Below are positions 34,159-44,377 of a DNA stretch of 64,000 nucleotides, in pieces; the stretch's first letter is position 1; each line of letters starts with the position of its first letter. Both the position numbers and the translations under genes were made by a program. Source of the stretch: Salirhabdus salicampi (lineage in GTDB: Bacteria; Bacillota; Bacilli; Bacillales; Alkalibacillaceae); NCBI RefSeq assembly GCF_024259515.1, contig NZ_JANBWE010000001.1, positions 1 through 64,000 of the forward strand, read 5' to 3'. The notes below the pieces were generated by a model. That model did not search any database, was not told where the DNA came from, and worked only from the letters and a program-made list of their open reading frames with translations.

Positions 34159-35535
34159 ATGGAAATAATAGATAAGCAGTTAACGACTTTTATTAAGAAC
34201 TCCAAATACGAAGATTTCCCTGAACAGGCAATTTATTCAGCAAAAACAGCCATTATAGATTGTTTAGGTGTCGCTGTTCATGGTGTAACTACAGAAGTAG
34301 GAAAAATTATAATCAATTACACAAAGGAATTCGAATCAAAGCCTACATCATCCATCCTCGGGACTAACGGTCTCAAAACATCTCCAGAAACAGCTGCTCT
34401 TACAAATGGTACTCTTGCACATGCTATTGATTTTGATGATATTAATACAACATTAATCGGACACCCTAGTACAAATTTAGTACCCTCTATATTAGCTTTA
34501 GGAGAGTATTTAAACTGTAGCGGTAAGGATTTAATATTAGCCTATATTGTAGGTTTTGAGGTGGAAACAAAATTAGGGAAAATTTGTAATCCTTCACATT
34601 ATGAGTCAGGTTGGCATTCCACCGCAACATTAGGAACCTTTGGAACAACAGCAGCATGCGCCAAATTGTTAGGACTCTCTGAAGCTGAAATAGATATGGC
34701 ATTGGGTATAGCAGGTTCCCTTGCCTCTGGTCTAAGGGATAACTTTGGAACGATGACAAAACCTCTTCATGCAGGCAAGGCTGCACAAAATGGAATTACA
34801 GCATCTTTATTAGCTAAAAGAGGTTTTACAGGAAATCGTGAAATTATTACTTCCCCTAAAGGATTCCTGGCACTATTTAATGTCGATGAAAATATTTCAA
34901 AAACAGCGAATTTAAAGATGTTATCCGATCTAGAAATTATTAATTCTGGAGTTGTAATTAAAAAACATGCCTGTTGTGGATCAGCACATTCAGCGATTGA
35001 TGGAGTTATTAAAATTGTTACTGAACATGACATCAACTATGAAGATATTGACAAATTACAGGTCGAAATTAATCCATTAGCTCTAAATATTTTGATTCAT
35101 AATAAACCTGAAACAGGATTAGAAGGTAAGTTTAGTATGGAATACATGTGTTCAGTTGCAGCAATTGATCGAAAAGCAGGGATTAAGCAATTCAATGATA
35201 ATAGGGTGAGACAGCAAGATGTTCAAGATTTTTTGAGTAAAGTAGAAGTGATTCCAAATTCTAATTTACCCATATTAAATTGGGTAACAAAGATTAATAT
35301 TACTTTAAATAATAGTCATGCGTTGTCAGAAACAATACGAGTACCGATTGGGTATCCTGAAAATCCACTGTCTAAAACTGAACTTGAAGAGAAATTCTCT
35401 GAATGTGTTGAAGGTATTTTAAATCATGACCAAATTAAATTGGTATTTAATACCATAAATTATTTGGAAGACCTAGAAAACGTAAAAACATTAACAAAAT
35501 CTTTAGTACAGACTAATAGCCTATCACACTCTTAA
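34159..35535 (+). CDS. MmgE/PrpD-family protein
   Basis: 458 residues of the 2-methylcitrate dehydratase / cis-aconitate decarboxylase / iminodisuccinate epimerase superfamily. Seen: AIDFDDINTTLIGHPSTNLV (active-site Asp and His region, ~92-112), SGWHSTATLGTFG (~150-163), KPLHAGKAAQNG (~200) and KKHACCGSAHSAIDG (~275-290). These residues line the active site, so it should be active as a dehydratase, decarboxylase or isomerase on a di- or tricarboxylate. Which one cannot be told. In the operon it would act on the substrate imported by the TRAP system. Confidence 0.92.
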   Translation: MEIIDKQLTTFIKNSKYEDFPEQAIYSAKTAIIDCLGVAVHGVTTEVGKIIINYTKEFESKPTSSILGTNGLKTSPETAALTNGTLAHAIDFDDINTTLIGHPSTNLVPSILALGEYLNCSGKDLILAYIVGFEVETKLGKICNPSHYESGWHSTATLGTFGTTAACAKLLGLSEAEIDMALGIAGSLASGLRDNFGTMTKPLHAGKAAQNGITASLLAKRGFTGNREIITSPKGFLALFNVDENISKTANLKMLSDLEIINSGVVIKKHACCGSAHSAIDGVIKIVTEHDINYEDIDKLQVEINPLALNILIHNKPETGLEGKFSMEYMCSVAAIDRKAGIKQFNDNRVRQQDVQDFLSKVEVIPNSNLPILNWVTKINITLNNSHALSETIRVPIGYPENPLSKTELEEKFSECVEGILNHDQIKLVFNTINYLEDLENVKTLTKSLVQTNSLSHS

Positions 35536-35599
35536 GTTGATAAAGTGATAGACAAACAGCATGAAATCTACTTATTTAAAAATTTAGGGAGGTTTTTAA

Positions 35600-36670
35600 A
35601 TGAAGGGATTTAAAGTTTTAGCAGTAGTATTCTTATCTTTACTTATGATTGTTACAGCAGCGTGTAACTCTAAAGGAAACGAAAGTGTAAGTGGTAATTC
35701 AGGATCAAATTCAGGATCAAATGAAGGATCAGAAACTACAAATTTTAGTGACATGAGCTTAACGTTTGGTAGTGCAACAGCAACTGGAAACTGGAGAATA
35801 GCAATGGCAGCTACTTCACAAATTTTAAAAGAAAATCTAGGTATAGAAGCTTCTGCACAAGTAACACCAGGTGCAGACACTGAGAGTGCAGTAGGTGTAA
35901 GAGAAGGAATATTCAACGGTGGGGTAACTTCCACTCTTACTGCTGAACGTTTTGCTGAAGGTGGAAATGAACCATTTATAGAACCCTTTCAACTCAACCA
36001 TTGGTTTTATATAGGAGATATGTATTGGAATAGCTTAGTGTCGAAAGATTCTGGCATTACTACAATTGATGAATTTGCAGGACACAAAATCGGTGTACAC
36101 TCTCCAGGTACAATCAATTATATCTTTAATAGCGAAATTTTGTTTCCTGCCCATGGAATGTCAGTTGAAGATTTAGAAGCAGAATTAATTGGTACGTCTA
36201 CAGCGATTGAACATTTAAAAGATAAAAATATTGAGGGTATGTCACATGCACGTGGGCCAAGTGGAGCGATTGTTGAGTTGACAATGGCTAGAGATTTAGT
36301 TCTTGCACAACCAACCCCGGAAGCAATCGAGTGGGTTAAAGAGAATTATCCATGGGCAGGTCCAGTAAAAATGCCAAAAGATGTTTACCCAGATTTAGAA
36401 ATACCAGAACCGGGCTTAGTATTTTTAATTCCAACAATGTCTTATTTGGATCCAAATTTGCCTGATGATCTTGTTTATGAAATGACTAAACAGGTGATGG
36501 AAAACTTTGAAGTAATTCAAAATGCGGGAGATGCTTTTAAAGATATTAAGCCAGAACATGCACTTCAGGGTGCAACGAAGAAATTCCCACCGCATCCAGG
36601 CGCACTTAAATACTATAAAGAGGCTAATATTCCTGGATGGGAAGAATTTGAATACTTACTAGAAAATTAA
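35600..36670 (+). CDS. TAXI-family TRAP transporter solute-binding lipoprotein
   Basis: 356 residues. Lipoprotein signal: hydrophobic FKVLAVVFLSLLMIVTAAC with the modified Cys at 24. A flexible linker made of a repeated GSNSGSNEGS unit follows, then the TAXI domain (LTFGSATATGNWRIAMAATS; ESAVGVREGIFNGGV). It captures the substrate outside the membrane and delivers it to the permease encoded next. AGGGAGG precedes the ATG. A perfect 28-bp palindrome separates it from the permease gene. Confidence 0.92.
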   Translation: MKGFKVLAVVFLSLLMIVTAACNSKGNESVSGNSGSNSGSNEGSETTNFSDMSLTFGSATATGNWRIAMAATSQILKENLGIEASAQVTPGADTESAVGVREGIFNGGVTSTLTAERFAEGGNEPFIEPFQLNHWFYIGDMYWNSLVSKDSGITTIDEFAGHKIGVHSPGTINYIFNSEILFPAHGMSVEDLEAELIGTSTAIEHLKDKNIEGMSHARGPSGAIVELTMARDLVLAQPTPEAIEWVKENYPWAGPVKMPKDVYPDLEIPEPGLVFLIPTMSYLDPNLPDDLVYEMTKQVMENFEVIQNAGDAFKDIKPEHALQGATKKFPPHPGALKYYKEANIPGWEEFEYLLEN

Positions 36671-36680
36671 TCATCAAAAA

Positions 36681-36712
36681 TTGAAGGGAGTTACGTAACT
36701 CCCTTCAATAAA
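36681..36712 (+). terminator. Intercistronic hairpin between TRAP binding-protein and permease genes
   Basis: TTGAAGGGAGTTAC directly followed by its reverse complement (36681-36708), then an A/T-rich tail. It probably ends part of the transcripts so that more binding protein than permease is made. Confidence 0.75.
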
Positions 36713-36766
36713 CTTATTTTTGATTATTTATACAATCAAAAATAGAGAGTAAAGGAGGTTAATAAC

Positions 36767-38674
36767 TTGCTAAATATTAATATGAAAAATATGAGAATAT
36801 ATTTGTTTACGGCTATAGCAGGAATATTATTCTTTTATTCCTTATGGGTAGGTATTTTTGGAGCCCCACACTTTCTCATTTACAGACCTAGATGGCTTAT
36901 GATGTTATTAATTCTCGGATTTTTGTTTTTGCCTTCTAAGGTTTTTAAACAGGGTTCTTTATCTGAAAAATTGTTTAACAGTGTTCTTATTATAGGAGCT
37001 ATTGTAACCTGTTTATATGTTGAGATTAATTGGCTTAAGGTGACAATGCGTTTCGGTGTGAACTGGACTGAGACGATTCTGGGGTGTGTATTGATACTGA
37101 TAGTAATGGAACTAACTAGAAGAACAGCTGCTAAAGCCTTAAATTATATATTTATATTTGTACTCCTTTATGCATTATTTGGTAATTTAATTTCAGGTTT
37201 ATTCAACCATGGTGGTATGAGTATTAACCGAGTAATAATGACTGAGCTTTATACTCATGAAGGACTTTTTGGTTCTGCATTTGGTGTAGGGACCTACTTT
37301 ATAGGTCTGTTTATCTTTTTTGTAGCCTTTTTAGAAGTTAGTGGTGGGGCTGATCGGTTTATGAACTTCACCTTAGCTTGTGCAGGAACACTAACAGGAG
37401 GTCCAGCTAAAGTAGCCGTAATGGCAAGTGCATTACTAGGTATGATTTCAGGAAGCAGTGTTACTAACATTGTTACTACGGGGTCTATTACAATTCCAAT
37501 GATGAAGAAAAGAGGATTTCAATCACATACTGCAGCAGGAATTGAATCTACAGCCTCATTAGGGAGCCAGATTACACCACCTATTATGGGGGCAGCTGCG
37601 TACTTAATAGCAGAATATACGGGTCACTCCTATCTAGATGTAATGTTAGCAGCTTTAATCCCATGTATTTTGTTTTACTGGGGTGTTTATTCTCAAGTCC
37701 ATTTCCGGGCAATTAAAAATAATATTAAAGGCATACCAAGAGAAGAATTACCTGACCTTAAAAAAGCAACAATTGGTGTATTGCCATTTATTGTACCTAT
37801 GATTATTTTAGTAATACTATTATATAACAGGTATAGCACACAACTAGCAATATCAGCAACTATATTCTCATTTTTCGTAGTGTTGTTGTTAGATAAAGAG
37901 TCAAGACCCAAAATTTTAAAAAGGTTTATAGAAGGTTTACGAACCGGGGGAGAAAATATTCTTCCAGTTATGTGTTCGCTCTGTGTGGCAGGTTTAATTA
38001 TTGGATTATTAACTATAACCGGATTAGGAGATCGTTTAACTTTTATTATTTCTGAATTATCCGGTGGCAGCTTTGTATTAACTGTTATATTCACAGCACT
38101 TGCAACGATGATTTTAGGTATGGGCATGGTCACTGTTGGTGCATATATTTTTGTTGCGACATTAACTGCACCATTATTAGAATCAATGGGAGTACCTCTG
38201 CTTTCAGCCCATTTGTTTATCTTCTATTTCGCTGTACTAAGTGCAATTAGTCCTCCAGTTATGATAGGTGTGTTCGCTGCTTGTGGAATAGCAAAATCCA
38301 AATTAATTCCAACTGCACTGGCAGCACTCAGATATTCTATCATGGCTTTTGTTGTCCCATTTTTATTCATATTCAACCCTAGTCTTCTTATTTTAGAAAA
38401 CGGGCTTACATTAGATACACTTTTTTATTTTAGTACAACATTCATTGGGGTACTTGGAATAGCATCTAGCTTTGAAAAACAATCTTTTTTTGGCAAAGTA
38501 AAGAATTGGGAGGCAGTAGTTTTATTTCTATCTGGTAGTGCCGCCTTACTTACACACAAAACCTTTAGCATTATAGGTGTTATAATTCTTGCGTTAATTT
38601 ATTCAAAACTTTTTATTGACAGCAAACGTTCATTAAATTCGTCTCAAACAGTGGATACTAATATTTCCAGCTAA
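36767..38674 (+). CDS. Fused TRAP transporter permease (TAXI type)
   Basis: 635 residues and about 16-18 membrane helices: the small (DctQ-like) part at the N-terminus and the large DctM-like part after it, as usual for TAXI systems. Motifs of the DctM part: GTYFIGLFIFFVAFLEVSGG, MASALLGMISGSSVTNIVTT and GSITIPMMKKRGFQ. Drives solute import with the sodium or proton gradient. It starts at TTG with AAAGGAGG eight bases upstream. Confidence 0.93.
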   Translation: MLNINMKNMRIYLFTAIAGILFFYSLWVGIFGAPHFLIYRPRWLMMLLILGFLFLPSKVFKQGSLSEKLFNSVLIIGAIVTCLYVEINWLKVTMRFGVNWTETILGCVLILIVMELTRRTAAKALNYIFIFVLLYALFGNLISGLFNHGGMSINRVIMTELYTHEGLFGSAFGVGTYFIGLFIFFVAFLEVSGGADRFMNFTLACAGTLTGGPAKVAVMASALLGMISGSSVTNIVTTGSITIPMMKKRGFQSHTAAGIESTASLGSQITPPIMGAAAYLIAEYTGHSYLDVMLAALIPCILFYWGVYSQVHFRAIKNNIKGIPREELPDLKKATIGVLPFIVPMIILVILLYNRYSTQLAISATIFSFFVVLLLDKESRPKILKRFIEGLRTGGENILPVMCSLCVAGLIIGLLTITGLGDRLTFIISELSGGSFVLTVIFTALATMILGMGMVTVGAYIFVATLTAPLLESMGVPLLSAHLFIFYFAVLSAISPPVMIGVFAACGIAKSKLIPTALAALRYSIMAFVVPFLFIFNPSLLILENGLTLDTLFYFSTTFIGVLGIASSFEKQSFFGKVKNWEAVVLFLSGSAALLTHKTFSIIGVIILALIYSKLFIDSKRSLNSSQTVDTNISS

Positions 38675-38726
38675 ATAAAAAGTTAATTATGTTTTAAAAC
38701 TAAAATATCAGTAAGAGGTGTATGTG

Positions 38727-39827
38727 TTGAATAAAAAATATAAAGTTGCTGTTTTACCTGGGGATGGTATAGGTCCTGAAATCATAAATGAAGCAGTAAA
38801 AGTCCTTTCTGCAATCAAAAAGGGAATGAATATATCTTTACAATTTGAATATGCAGATGTTGGTGGGGTAGCTTATGATAATTATGGTACGTCTTTACCT
38901 GAACAAACTTTAAATACATGCAAAGACTCTGATGCCATACTATTCGGAGCAATAGGCGGTCCGCAGTATGACAATATCTCAATTGAATTAAGACCAGAAA
39001 AAGCACTACTAAAATTGAGAAAAGAATTAGGTTTATATATTAATAGTAGACCTGCACTTACCTTTCCGTCATTAATTAATCGTTCCCCAATTCGACGTGA
39101 GATCCTGAAAGACGGTGTGGATATTTTGATCGTACGTGAACTTTCTAGTGGTCTTTACTATGGTGAACCTAAGAAAAGAATATCTAGTGAAGAAGCAGTG
39201 GACACTATGCGTTATACGAAAACAGAAATTAGCAGAATCCTAACATACGCATTTGAACAGGCTCAACAAAGGGACAAAAAGCTAACTGTTGTTGATAAGG
39301 AAAATGTGCTTCAAACAAGTAAATTGTGGAGAGAGGTGGTATCTTCATTTGAATCATCTTATTCAGATGTAGAGGTAGATTACATGTATATTGACAACTG
39401 TACTATGCAATTAGTTATGAACCCACATCAATTTGATGTCATTGTCACTGAAAATACATTTGGAGATATTATATCTGATGAGGCTTCTGCACTAACGGGA
39501 TCCATTGGTATGTTACCATCTGCCAGTTTAGGTGGGCAAATTGGGTTATACGAGCCAATCCACGGGAGTGCCCCAGATATTGCAGGAATGAATATAGCAA
39601 ACCCTATTGCAACTATTCTATCTGCTTCTATGATGCTGGAAAACAGTTTTCAATTAGCTCGGGAAGCCGAAATAATTAGAAAAGCCATCAATAATGTTTT
39701 AGAAGCAGGTATTAGAACACCAGACATTTCACAGGAAAACAGTCAAGTCGTTAGTACAAGTGAAATGGGCGACGCTATTGTTCAAGAGATAAATAGATTA
39801 TTAATAACAAATAAGGTTGTGGAATAA
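38727..39827 (+). CDS. 3-isopropylmalate dehydrogenase-like enzyme
   Basis: 366 residues of the beta-hydroxyacid oxidative decarboxylase family. N-terminal VLPGDGIGPEIINEAV; IVRELSSGLYYGEP is the LeuB-type signature (rather than the isocitrate or tartrate type); YIDNCTMQLVMNPHQFDVIV and the C-terminal EPIHGSAPDIAG NAD-binding stretch are intact. It should oxidise and decarboxylate a (2R,3S)-3-alkylmalate with NAD. No leuA, leuC or leuD is nearby, so a catabolic role on the imported acid is likelier than leucine synthesis. Start TTG 38727 behind AGAGGTG. Confidence 0.88.
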   Translation: MNKKYKVAVLPGDGIGPEIINEAVKVLSAIKKGMNISLQFEYADVGGVAYDNYGTSLPEQTLNTCKDSDAILFGAIGGPQYDNISIELRPEKALLKLRKELGLYINSRPALTFPSLINRSPIRREILKDGVDILIVRELSSGLYYGEPKKRISSEEAVDTMRYTKTEISRILTYAFEQAQQRDKKLTVVDKENVLQTSKLWREVVSSFESSYSDVEVDYMYIDNCTMQLVMNPHQFDVIVTENTFGDIISDEASALTGSIGMLPSASLGGQIGLYEPIHGSAPDIAGMNIANPIATILSASMMLENSFQLAREAEIIRKAINNVLEAGIRTPDISQENSQVVSTSEMGDAIVQEINRLLITNKVVE

Positions 39828-40733
39828 ATGGGTAATAGATATAAACTATTTACCGGTATCATTCCTCCAGTTGTGACTTTATTTGACCAAAATGGTGACA
39901 TTGATTGGAAGTTAAATTTTCAATTAACCGATTGGCTTATTAATAAGGGTGTCCATGGAATATTATTTTTAGGAAGTACTGGTGAGTTTTCAGCTATGAC
40001 AATAGAAGAACGTAAATTGTTCACAAGAGAAATGACGCAATATGTAAATAAACGTGTTCCAGTAATCATTGGTTCTGGAACAACTTCATTGAAAGAGACA
40101 ATAGAGTTATCCCAGTCAGCAGAGTCCTTTGGGGCTGATGGAGTAATGGTTGTAAGTCCATTTTACTGGAATTATACAGAGGACCAATTATTTGAATATT
40201 TTAAAACAGTTGCAAATAATCTTTCCATATCAGTACTCTTATATAATATTCCTCTACTAACGGGACAAAGTTTATCCAGTGATCTTATTACGCGATTAGC
40301 TAACACTTGTGAAAATATTATAGGGGTTAAGGACACGATTGATAGTATTAGTCATATTCGAGAAGTCATTTTAGGAATTCAAAAAATAAGGAAGGATTTC
40401 TCTGTATTTTCTGCATTTGATGAACATATGTATCCTTCACTAGTATTGGGGGCAGCCGGTTCAATTAATGGTTCTGCAGTTTTCGCACCAGAGCTATCTG
40501 TTAAGTTGTATGAATCATTTCAAAAGAACAACTATTCACAAGCAATACAGTTGCATCAAAAAATTGTAAAATTAATGGATATATATAAGTTTTCAACTCC
40601 TTTTTTCTTAGGAGTAAAGGAAGCAGTACAACAACGTGTCTTAAAATGTCAAACATCCCATCGTATTACAGTGGATAATGAAGATCTTAAAGAAAAAGTC
40701 AATCGCTATTTAATAAGTAATGGGTTGAACTAA
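39828..40733 (+). CDS. DapA/NAL-family lyase (dihydrodipicolinate synthase-like)
   Basis: 301 residues, TIM barrel using a lysine Schiff base. Seen: FLGSTGEFSAMTIEE (the GxTGE pyruvate-binding motif, ~48-60), VSPFYWNYTEDQL, LYNIP with the catalytic Tyr (~136), and NIIGVKDTID with the Schiff-base Lys (~164). It may cleave a 2-oxo acid to pyruvate and an aldehyde, which would suit the aldehyde dehydrogenase downstream, or synthesise or dehydrate one. It starts on the base after the preceding stop codon, so it is tightly coupled. Confidence 0.9.
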   Translation: MGNRYKLFTGIIPPVVTLFDQNGDIDWKLNFQLTDWLINKGVHGILFLGSTGEFSAMTIEERKLFTREMTQYVNKRVPVIIGSGTTSLKETIELSQSAESFGADGVMVVSPFYWNYTEDQLFEYFKTVANNLSISVLLYNIPLLTGQSLSSDLITRLANTCENIIGVKDTIDSISHIREVILGIQKIRKDFSVFSAFDEHMYPSLVLGAAGSINGSAVFAPELSVKLYESFQKNNYSQAIQLHQKIVKLMDIYKFSTPFFLGVKEAVQQRVLKCQTSHRITVDNEDLKEKVNRYLISNGLN

Positions 40734-40843
40734 CGAGTTTAAAAGTAGCTTTATCAGTACTTTAGACGTACGAAAGCGAAGATAGGATATATAGTTTTCA
40801 ATTAAATAAAACATAAAGTTAAAAACATGAGGTGAATAACTCT

Positions 40844-41608
40844 ATGAGCAGCAGTATTAATAAAACTGGCGTAATTAGTAAAGCATTTAAAATTATTAAT
40901 GTGTTTATTGACGAAAAACCGGAATGGGGAGTTAGGGAATTAGCCAACTATTTGAATGTACCCACGAGCACATTACACAGGTTTTTGCTTCAATTACTCG
41001 ATATAGGAGTACTAGAATTTAAAGAATCTACAAACAAATATGTAATTGGTTCAGAATTAATTCGTATTAGTTCAGCAGTTTCTTCTAGAATCGATATTAA
41101 GAAAATAGCAAGGCCTTTACTCAAGGAATTAGTAGATAAGCATAAGGAAACAGTTTGTTTAGTACTCTATCACAAACAATCGAAAAAAGTATCTTTTGTT
41201 GAAAAGGTGAACGGCCCAGATCCTCTTCAATACATGATTAATTTAGGAGAACTGCACGCAGTTCCGTATGGAAGTACAGGAAAAAGCATCATGGCTTATT
41301 TAACTGATGAAGAATGTAATTCTATTTTAGAAGCCGAAGGATTTTCTGATGCTGAAATTGAAAAATTTAAGGAAGAATTAAGAGATATTAGAGAGAAAGG
41401 CTATGCTTCTAGTGTAGGAGAAAGGTTCAAAAGTTCTAAAGGTGTATCTGCACCAATATTTAATGCGTCCGGAAATCCAATTGGCTCCTTAGCGTATACA
41501 GTTCCAATAACTAGGATGACTCATGATGTAATCGAGATTGCATCTGACTTAAAAAGTAGCGCTTTACAAATATCTCGTTTATTAGGGTATACGGGTACAA
41601 TATATTAA
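40844..41608 (+). CDS. IclR-family transcriptional regulator
   Basis: 254 residues. N-terminal winged helix (GVRELANYLNVPTSTLHRFL, ~28-48) and C-terminal IclR effector domain (from ~85: KIARPLLKELVDKHKETVCL; YGSTGKSIMAYL). IclR proteins bind a small-molecule metabolite and repress or activate catabolic genes. Placed inside the cluster, so it probably controls it. ATG 40844 is used: GAGGTG lies nine bases before it. Confidence 0.92.
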   Translation: MSSSINKTGVISKAFKIINVFIDEKPEWGVRELANYLNVPTSTLHRFLLQLLDIGVLEFKESTNKYVIGSELIRISSAVSSRIDIKKIARPLLKELVDKHKETVCLVLYHKQSKKVSFVEKVNGPDPLQYMINLGELHAVPYGSTGKSIMAYLTDEECNSILEAEGFSDAEIEKFKEELRDIREKGYASSVGERFKSSKGVSAPIFNASGNPIGSLAYTVPITRMTHDVIEIASDLKSSALQISRLLGYTGTIY

Positions 41609-41670
41609 TCATTACTTGTGGTGTATGAAAGATGTTTTCTTATTTAACGAATAACAAAGGGGGAGAACTA

Positions 41671-43116
41671 ATGGAAAAACAGTTGATTAATGGTGAACTG
41701 GTAAATGGTAGGGGGAACCCTTTTGAGGTCACAAATCCTGCAACTGAAGAAGTCGTTGGCGTAGTTACTGCTGCTGATACCACCCAAACAAAGGAAGCGT
41801 TAGCGGCAGCACAATCGGCCTTTAAAGGATGGTCAAAAGAGCCATTAAATAAACGATTAGAGCTTTTCAATAGTTTTTTACAGTTATATAAGGAGCACCA
41901 AAATACTATTATTGATTTAATGATGAAGGAGATAGGGAAACCATTACCAACAGCTATTGCTGAGTTCAATACTTCTGTTAGTATATATGAAACATATGCA
42001 GCAGAGGTGAAGCATGTTTACGGTGATATAATGCCAGATTATAACAGTTCATTTGGCAGTGCGTACCATTATATGGAGAAACGCCCTATCGGAGTTACAG
42101 TAGGGCATCTTGCTTGGAACTGTCCGATTATGAATATAGCCTTAAAATTAGGTCCAGCTCTAGTTTCAGGATGTACCGTCATAATAAAGCCGTCTAGTAA
42201 GTCACCTTTAACTGGTTTGTTCATTGCGACGTTATTAGAAAAAGTAGGTTTTCCAAAAGGGGTTGTTAATATTTTAACAGGTCCTTCTGATGTAGTCGGG
42301 AAAACGTTAAATGAAAGCACTGTTCCTCGATTAATCACATTAATTGGATCCAGTGACACAGGGCGTAAAGTTATGGTGGAAGGTTCTAGTTCAATAAAAA
42401 CTTATTCTTTAGAGCTAGGGGGAAATGCTCCTGCTATTATTCTACCAGATTCAGATATAAAGGAAGCGGCGAAATTTTGTGTGAAACGAAAGTTTACCTC
42501 TCTTGGAAACGCGGGTCAAGCTTGTGGAACTATTAATAGAATTTATGTGCATGAAGAAATTAAAGATGAATTTTTATCAGCATGTCTTAAAGAAACCAAA
42601 AAAATTAGGGTTGGTTGGGGAAAAGAATACTCAGATGGATTAGTAATGGGTCCATTAATTACTAAAGAAGACCGCGATAGAATGTTTGATCTTATTGAAG
42701 AAGCAGTAAATAAGGGAGCAGAGGTAGTCTATGGCGGTGCCGCTCCTGAAAAACATCGTAAAGGCTACTTTTTCATGCCAACGATTTTGGATAATGTTAG
42801 TGATGAAGCAAATCTAATTAACGGAGAAACTTTTGGTCCAATTCTGCCTTTCTTAACTTTTAGTGATATAGATGATGTATTAGCCCGAGCGAATAACACT
42901 GATTACGGGCTTGTTTCATATGTTTTTGGACATCATACACAAACGGTATACAAATGTATAGAAGAACTTGAATCAGCACAAGTTTTTGTGAACGGAGCCG
43001 GAAAACAAACAAATCATCCCCATTTTGGTTGGAAGGAAAGCGGTGTTGGATATGACTATGGGTCTTATGGTTTAAGCGCTTATTACCAAATGAAAAAGAT
43101 TTCATTTAAACCATAA
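41671..43116 (+). CDS. NAD(P)-dependent aldehyde dehydrogenase
   Basis: 481 residues. Seen: TVGHLAWNCPIMNIALKLGP (with N), PSSKSPLTGLFIATLLEKVG, GSSDTGRKVM, the general-base Glu in SLELGGNAPAII and the nucleophile Cys in NAGQACGTINRIY. A full-length classical ALDH that oxidises an aldehyde to the acid. Fits downstream of the DapA-like lyase. AAGGGGGAGAACTA before ATG 41671. Confidence 0.94.
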   Translation: MEKQLINGELVNGRGNPFEVTNPATEEVVGVVTAADTTQTKEALAAAQSAFKGWSKEPLNKRLELFNSFLQLYKEHQNTIIDLMMKEIGKPLPTAIAEFNTSVSIYETYAAEVKHVYGDIMPDYNSSFGSAYHYMEKRPIGVTVGHLAWNCPIMNIALKLGPALVSGCTVIIKPSSKSPLTGLFIATLLEKVGFPKGVVNILTGPSDVVGKTLNESTVPRLITLIGSSDTGRKVMVEGSSSIKTYSLELGGNAPAIILPDSDIKEAAKFCVKRKFTSLGNAGQACGTINRIYVHEEIKDEFLSACLKETKKIRVGWGKEYSDGLVMGPLITKEDRDRMFDLIEEAVNKGAEVVYGGAAPEKHRKGYFFMPTILDNVSDEANLINGETFGPILPFLTFSDIDDVLARANNTDYGLVSYVFGHHTQTVYKCIEELESAQVFVNGAGKQTNHPHFGWKESGVGYDYGSYGLSAYYQMKKISFKP

Positions 43117-43168
43117 TATTATGGCTTGAACACTTAGGTTTGTAATTTATTGTGGGAGGTCGTTTAAA

Positions 43169-44275
43169 ATGAAAGGTAAATTAGTTTATTTAACTAGCCC
43201 CTTTAACACTGAAGTCCGTGAATATCCGATTCCGAAAGCAGAGCCAGGGGCGGTTGTACTAAATATGCTCCGTGCTAGTGTCTGTGGTTCAGATCTAACT
43301 ACTTGGCTAGGATTACATCCGCGTACAAGCAAAGATTACCCAATTGGTCATGAAGGGATTGGTGAAATCCATGAATTAGGAGAAGGTGTATCGAAAGATA
43401 GAGCAGGCCAAGAAGTAAAAAAAGGTGATCGTGTAGCTTTTGTTTATTATCCTACTTGTATGGAATGTTTTTCTTGTTTAAAAGGGAGATTTGACCAATG
43501 TACAGCCTCAAAATATAACTATGTTCCAACTCCAGACGTTTACCCACATTTTATCGGAACATTTGCCACACACCACTATTTATTTCCTAATCAATATTTT
43601 TTTAAGATTCCAGATAATGTCCCCAACGAAATAGCAGCATCTGCAAACTGTGCACTTTCACAAGTCTATTGGGGGTTAGAAAAAGGAAACCTAACTTCAG
43701 GTGAATGGCTTGTCATTCAAGGTGCAGGAGGGCTTGGATTGTATGGTCTAGCTATCGCTAAAGTAAAGGGGGCTAAGACAATTGTAATAGATTCAGTTAC
43801 CTCAAGGCTTGATTTAGCTAAACGTATGGGGGCTGATTTTATTATTAATATTAATGATTATTCTTCTATGGAAGAACGGGTAGAAAGGGTAAAAGAAATA
43901 ACAGACGGGCAAGGTGCGGATATAGCCCTGGAAGTTACGGGGGTACCTGAAGCTTTTAAGGAAGGTGCATATATTATTGCCCCAGGCGGAAAATATGTTG
44001 AGCTAGGAAACATATCACCTTCAAAGAAAACAGAAATAAGCCCAGCTATCTTTACGAGAAAAAGTATTACCATATATCATGCTCTTCGTTATCCACCAAC
44101 TTATTTATACAAAGCACTACAATTTTTATCAGATTATAAAGATGATTTCCCCTTTCATGAATTCACTGAAGATAAAGTTTTCTCACTAGATGAGTTTGAT
44201 AAAATGATGGATTTAGTAAACAAACGACAAATCACACGTGCTGCAGTTGTTCCTAACAAAACAGTTTTTGCATAA
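43169..44275 (+). CDS. Zinc-dependent alcohol dehydrogenase (MDR family)
   Basis: 368 residues. Catalytic zinc: Cys in VCGSDLTTW and the GHEGIGE His-Glu; structural zinc: the four Cys of CMECFSCLKGRFDQC; cofactor: GAGGLGLYGLAIAK Rossmann loop. Oxidises an alcohol or polyol or reduces the matching aldehyde or ketone. Last gene of the catabolic cluster, followed by a terminator at 44378. Confidence 0.93.
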   Translation: MKGKLVYLTSPFNTEVREYPIPKAEPGAVVLNMLRASVCGSDLTTWLGLHPRTSKDYPIGHEGIGEIHELGEGVSKDRAGQEVKKGDRVAFVYYPTCMECFSCLKGRFDQCTASKYNYVPTPDVYPHFIGTFATHHYLFPNQYFFKIPDNVPNEIAASANCALSQVYWGLEKGNLTSGEWLVIQGAGGLGLYGLAIAKVKGAKTIVIDSVTSRLDLAKRMGADFIININDYSSMEERVERVKEITDGQGADIALEVTGVPEAFKEGAYIIAPGGKYVELGNISPSKKTEISPAIFTRKSITIYHALRYPPTYLYKALQFLSDYKDDFPFHEFTEDKVFSLDEFDKMMDLVNKRQITRAAVVPNKTVFA

Positions 44276-44377
44276 TCTATGAAATATAAGTACTATTTAA
44301 AAATATAGTTAATATCTGGGGAAAACTGTAGTTCTTCGGCAACACCTTACATTGCTGAAACCCTATCAACAATAGAC

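Noticed and set aside
38727-39827. A leucine biosynthesis leuB gene.
   Set aside because: No leuA, leuC or leuD partners; it is embedded in a transporter-led catabolic operon, zero bases before a DapA-like lyase.
39828-40733. A lysine biosynthesis dapA gene.
   Set aside because: Same context argument; the family includes many catabolic aldolases, and no other lysine genes are near.
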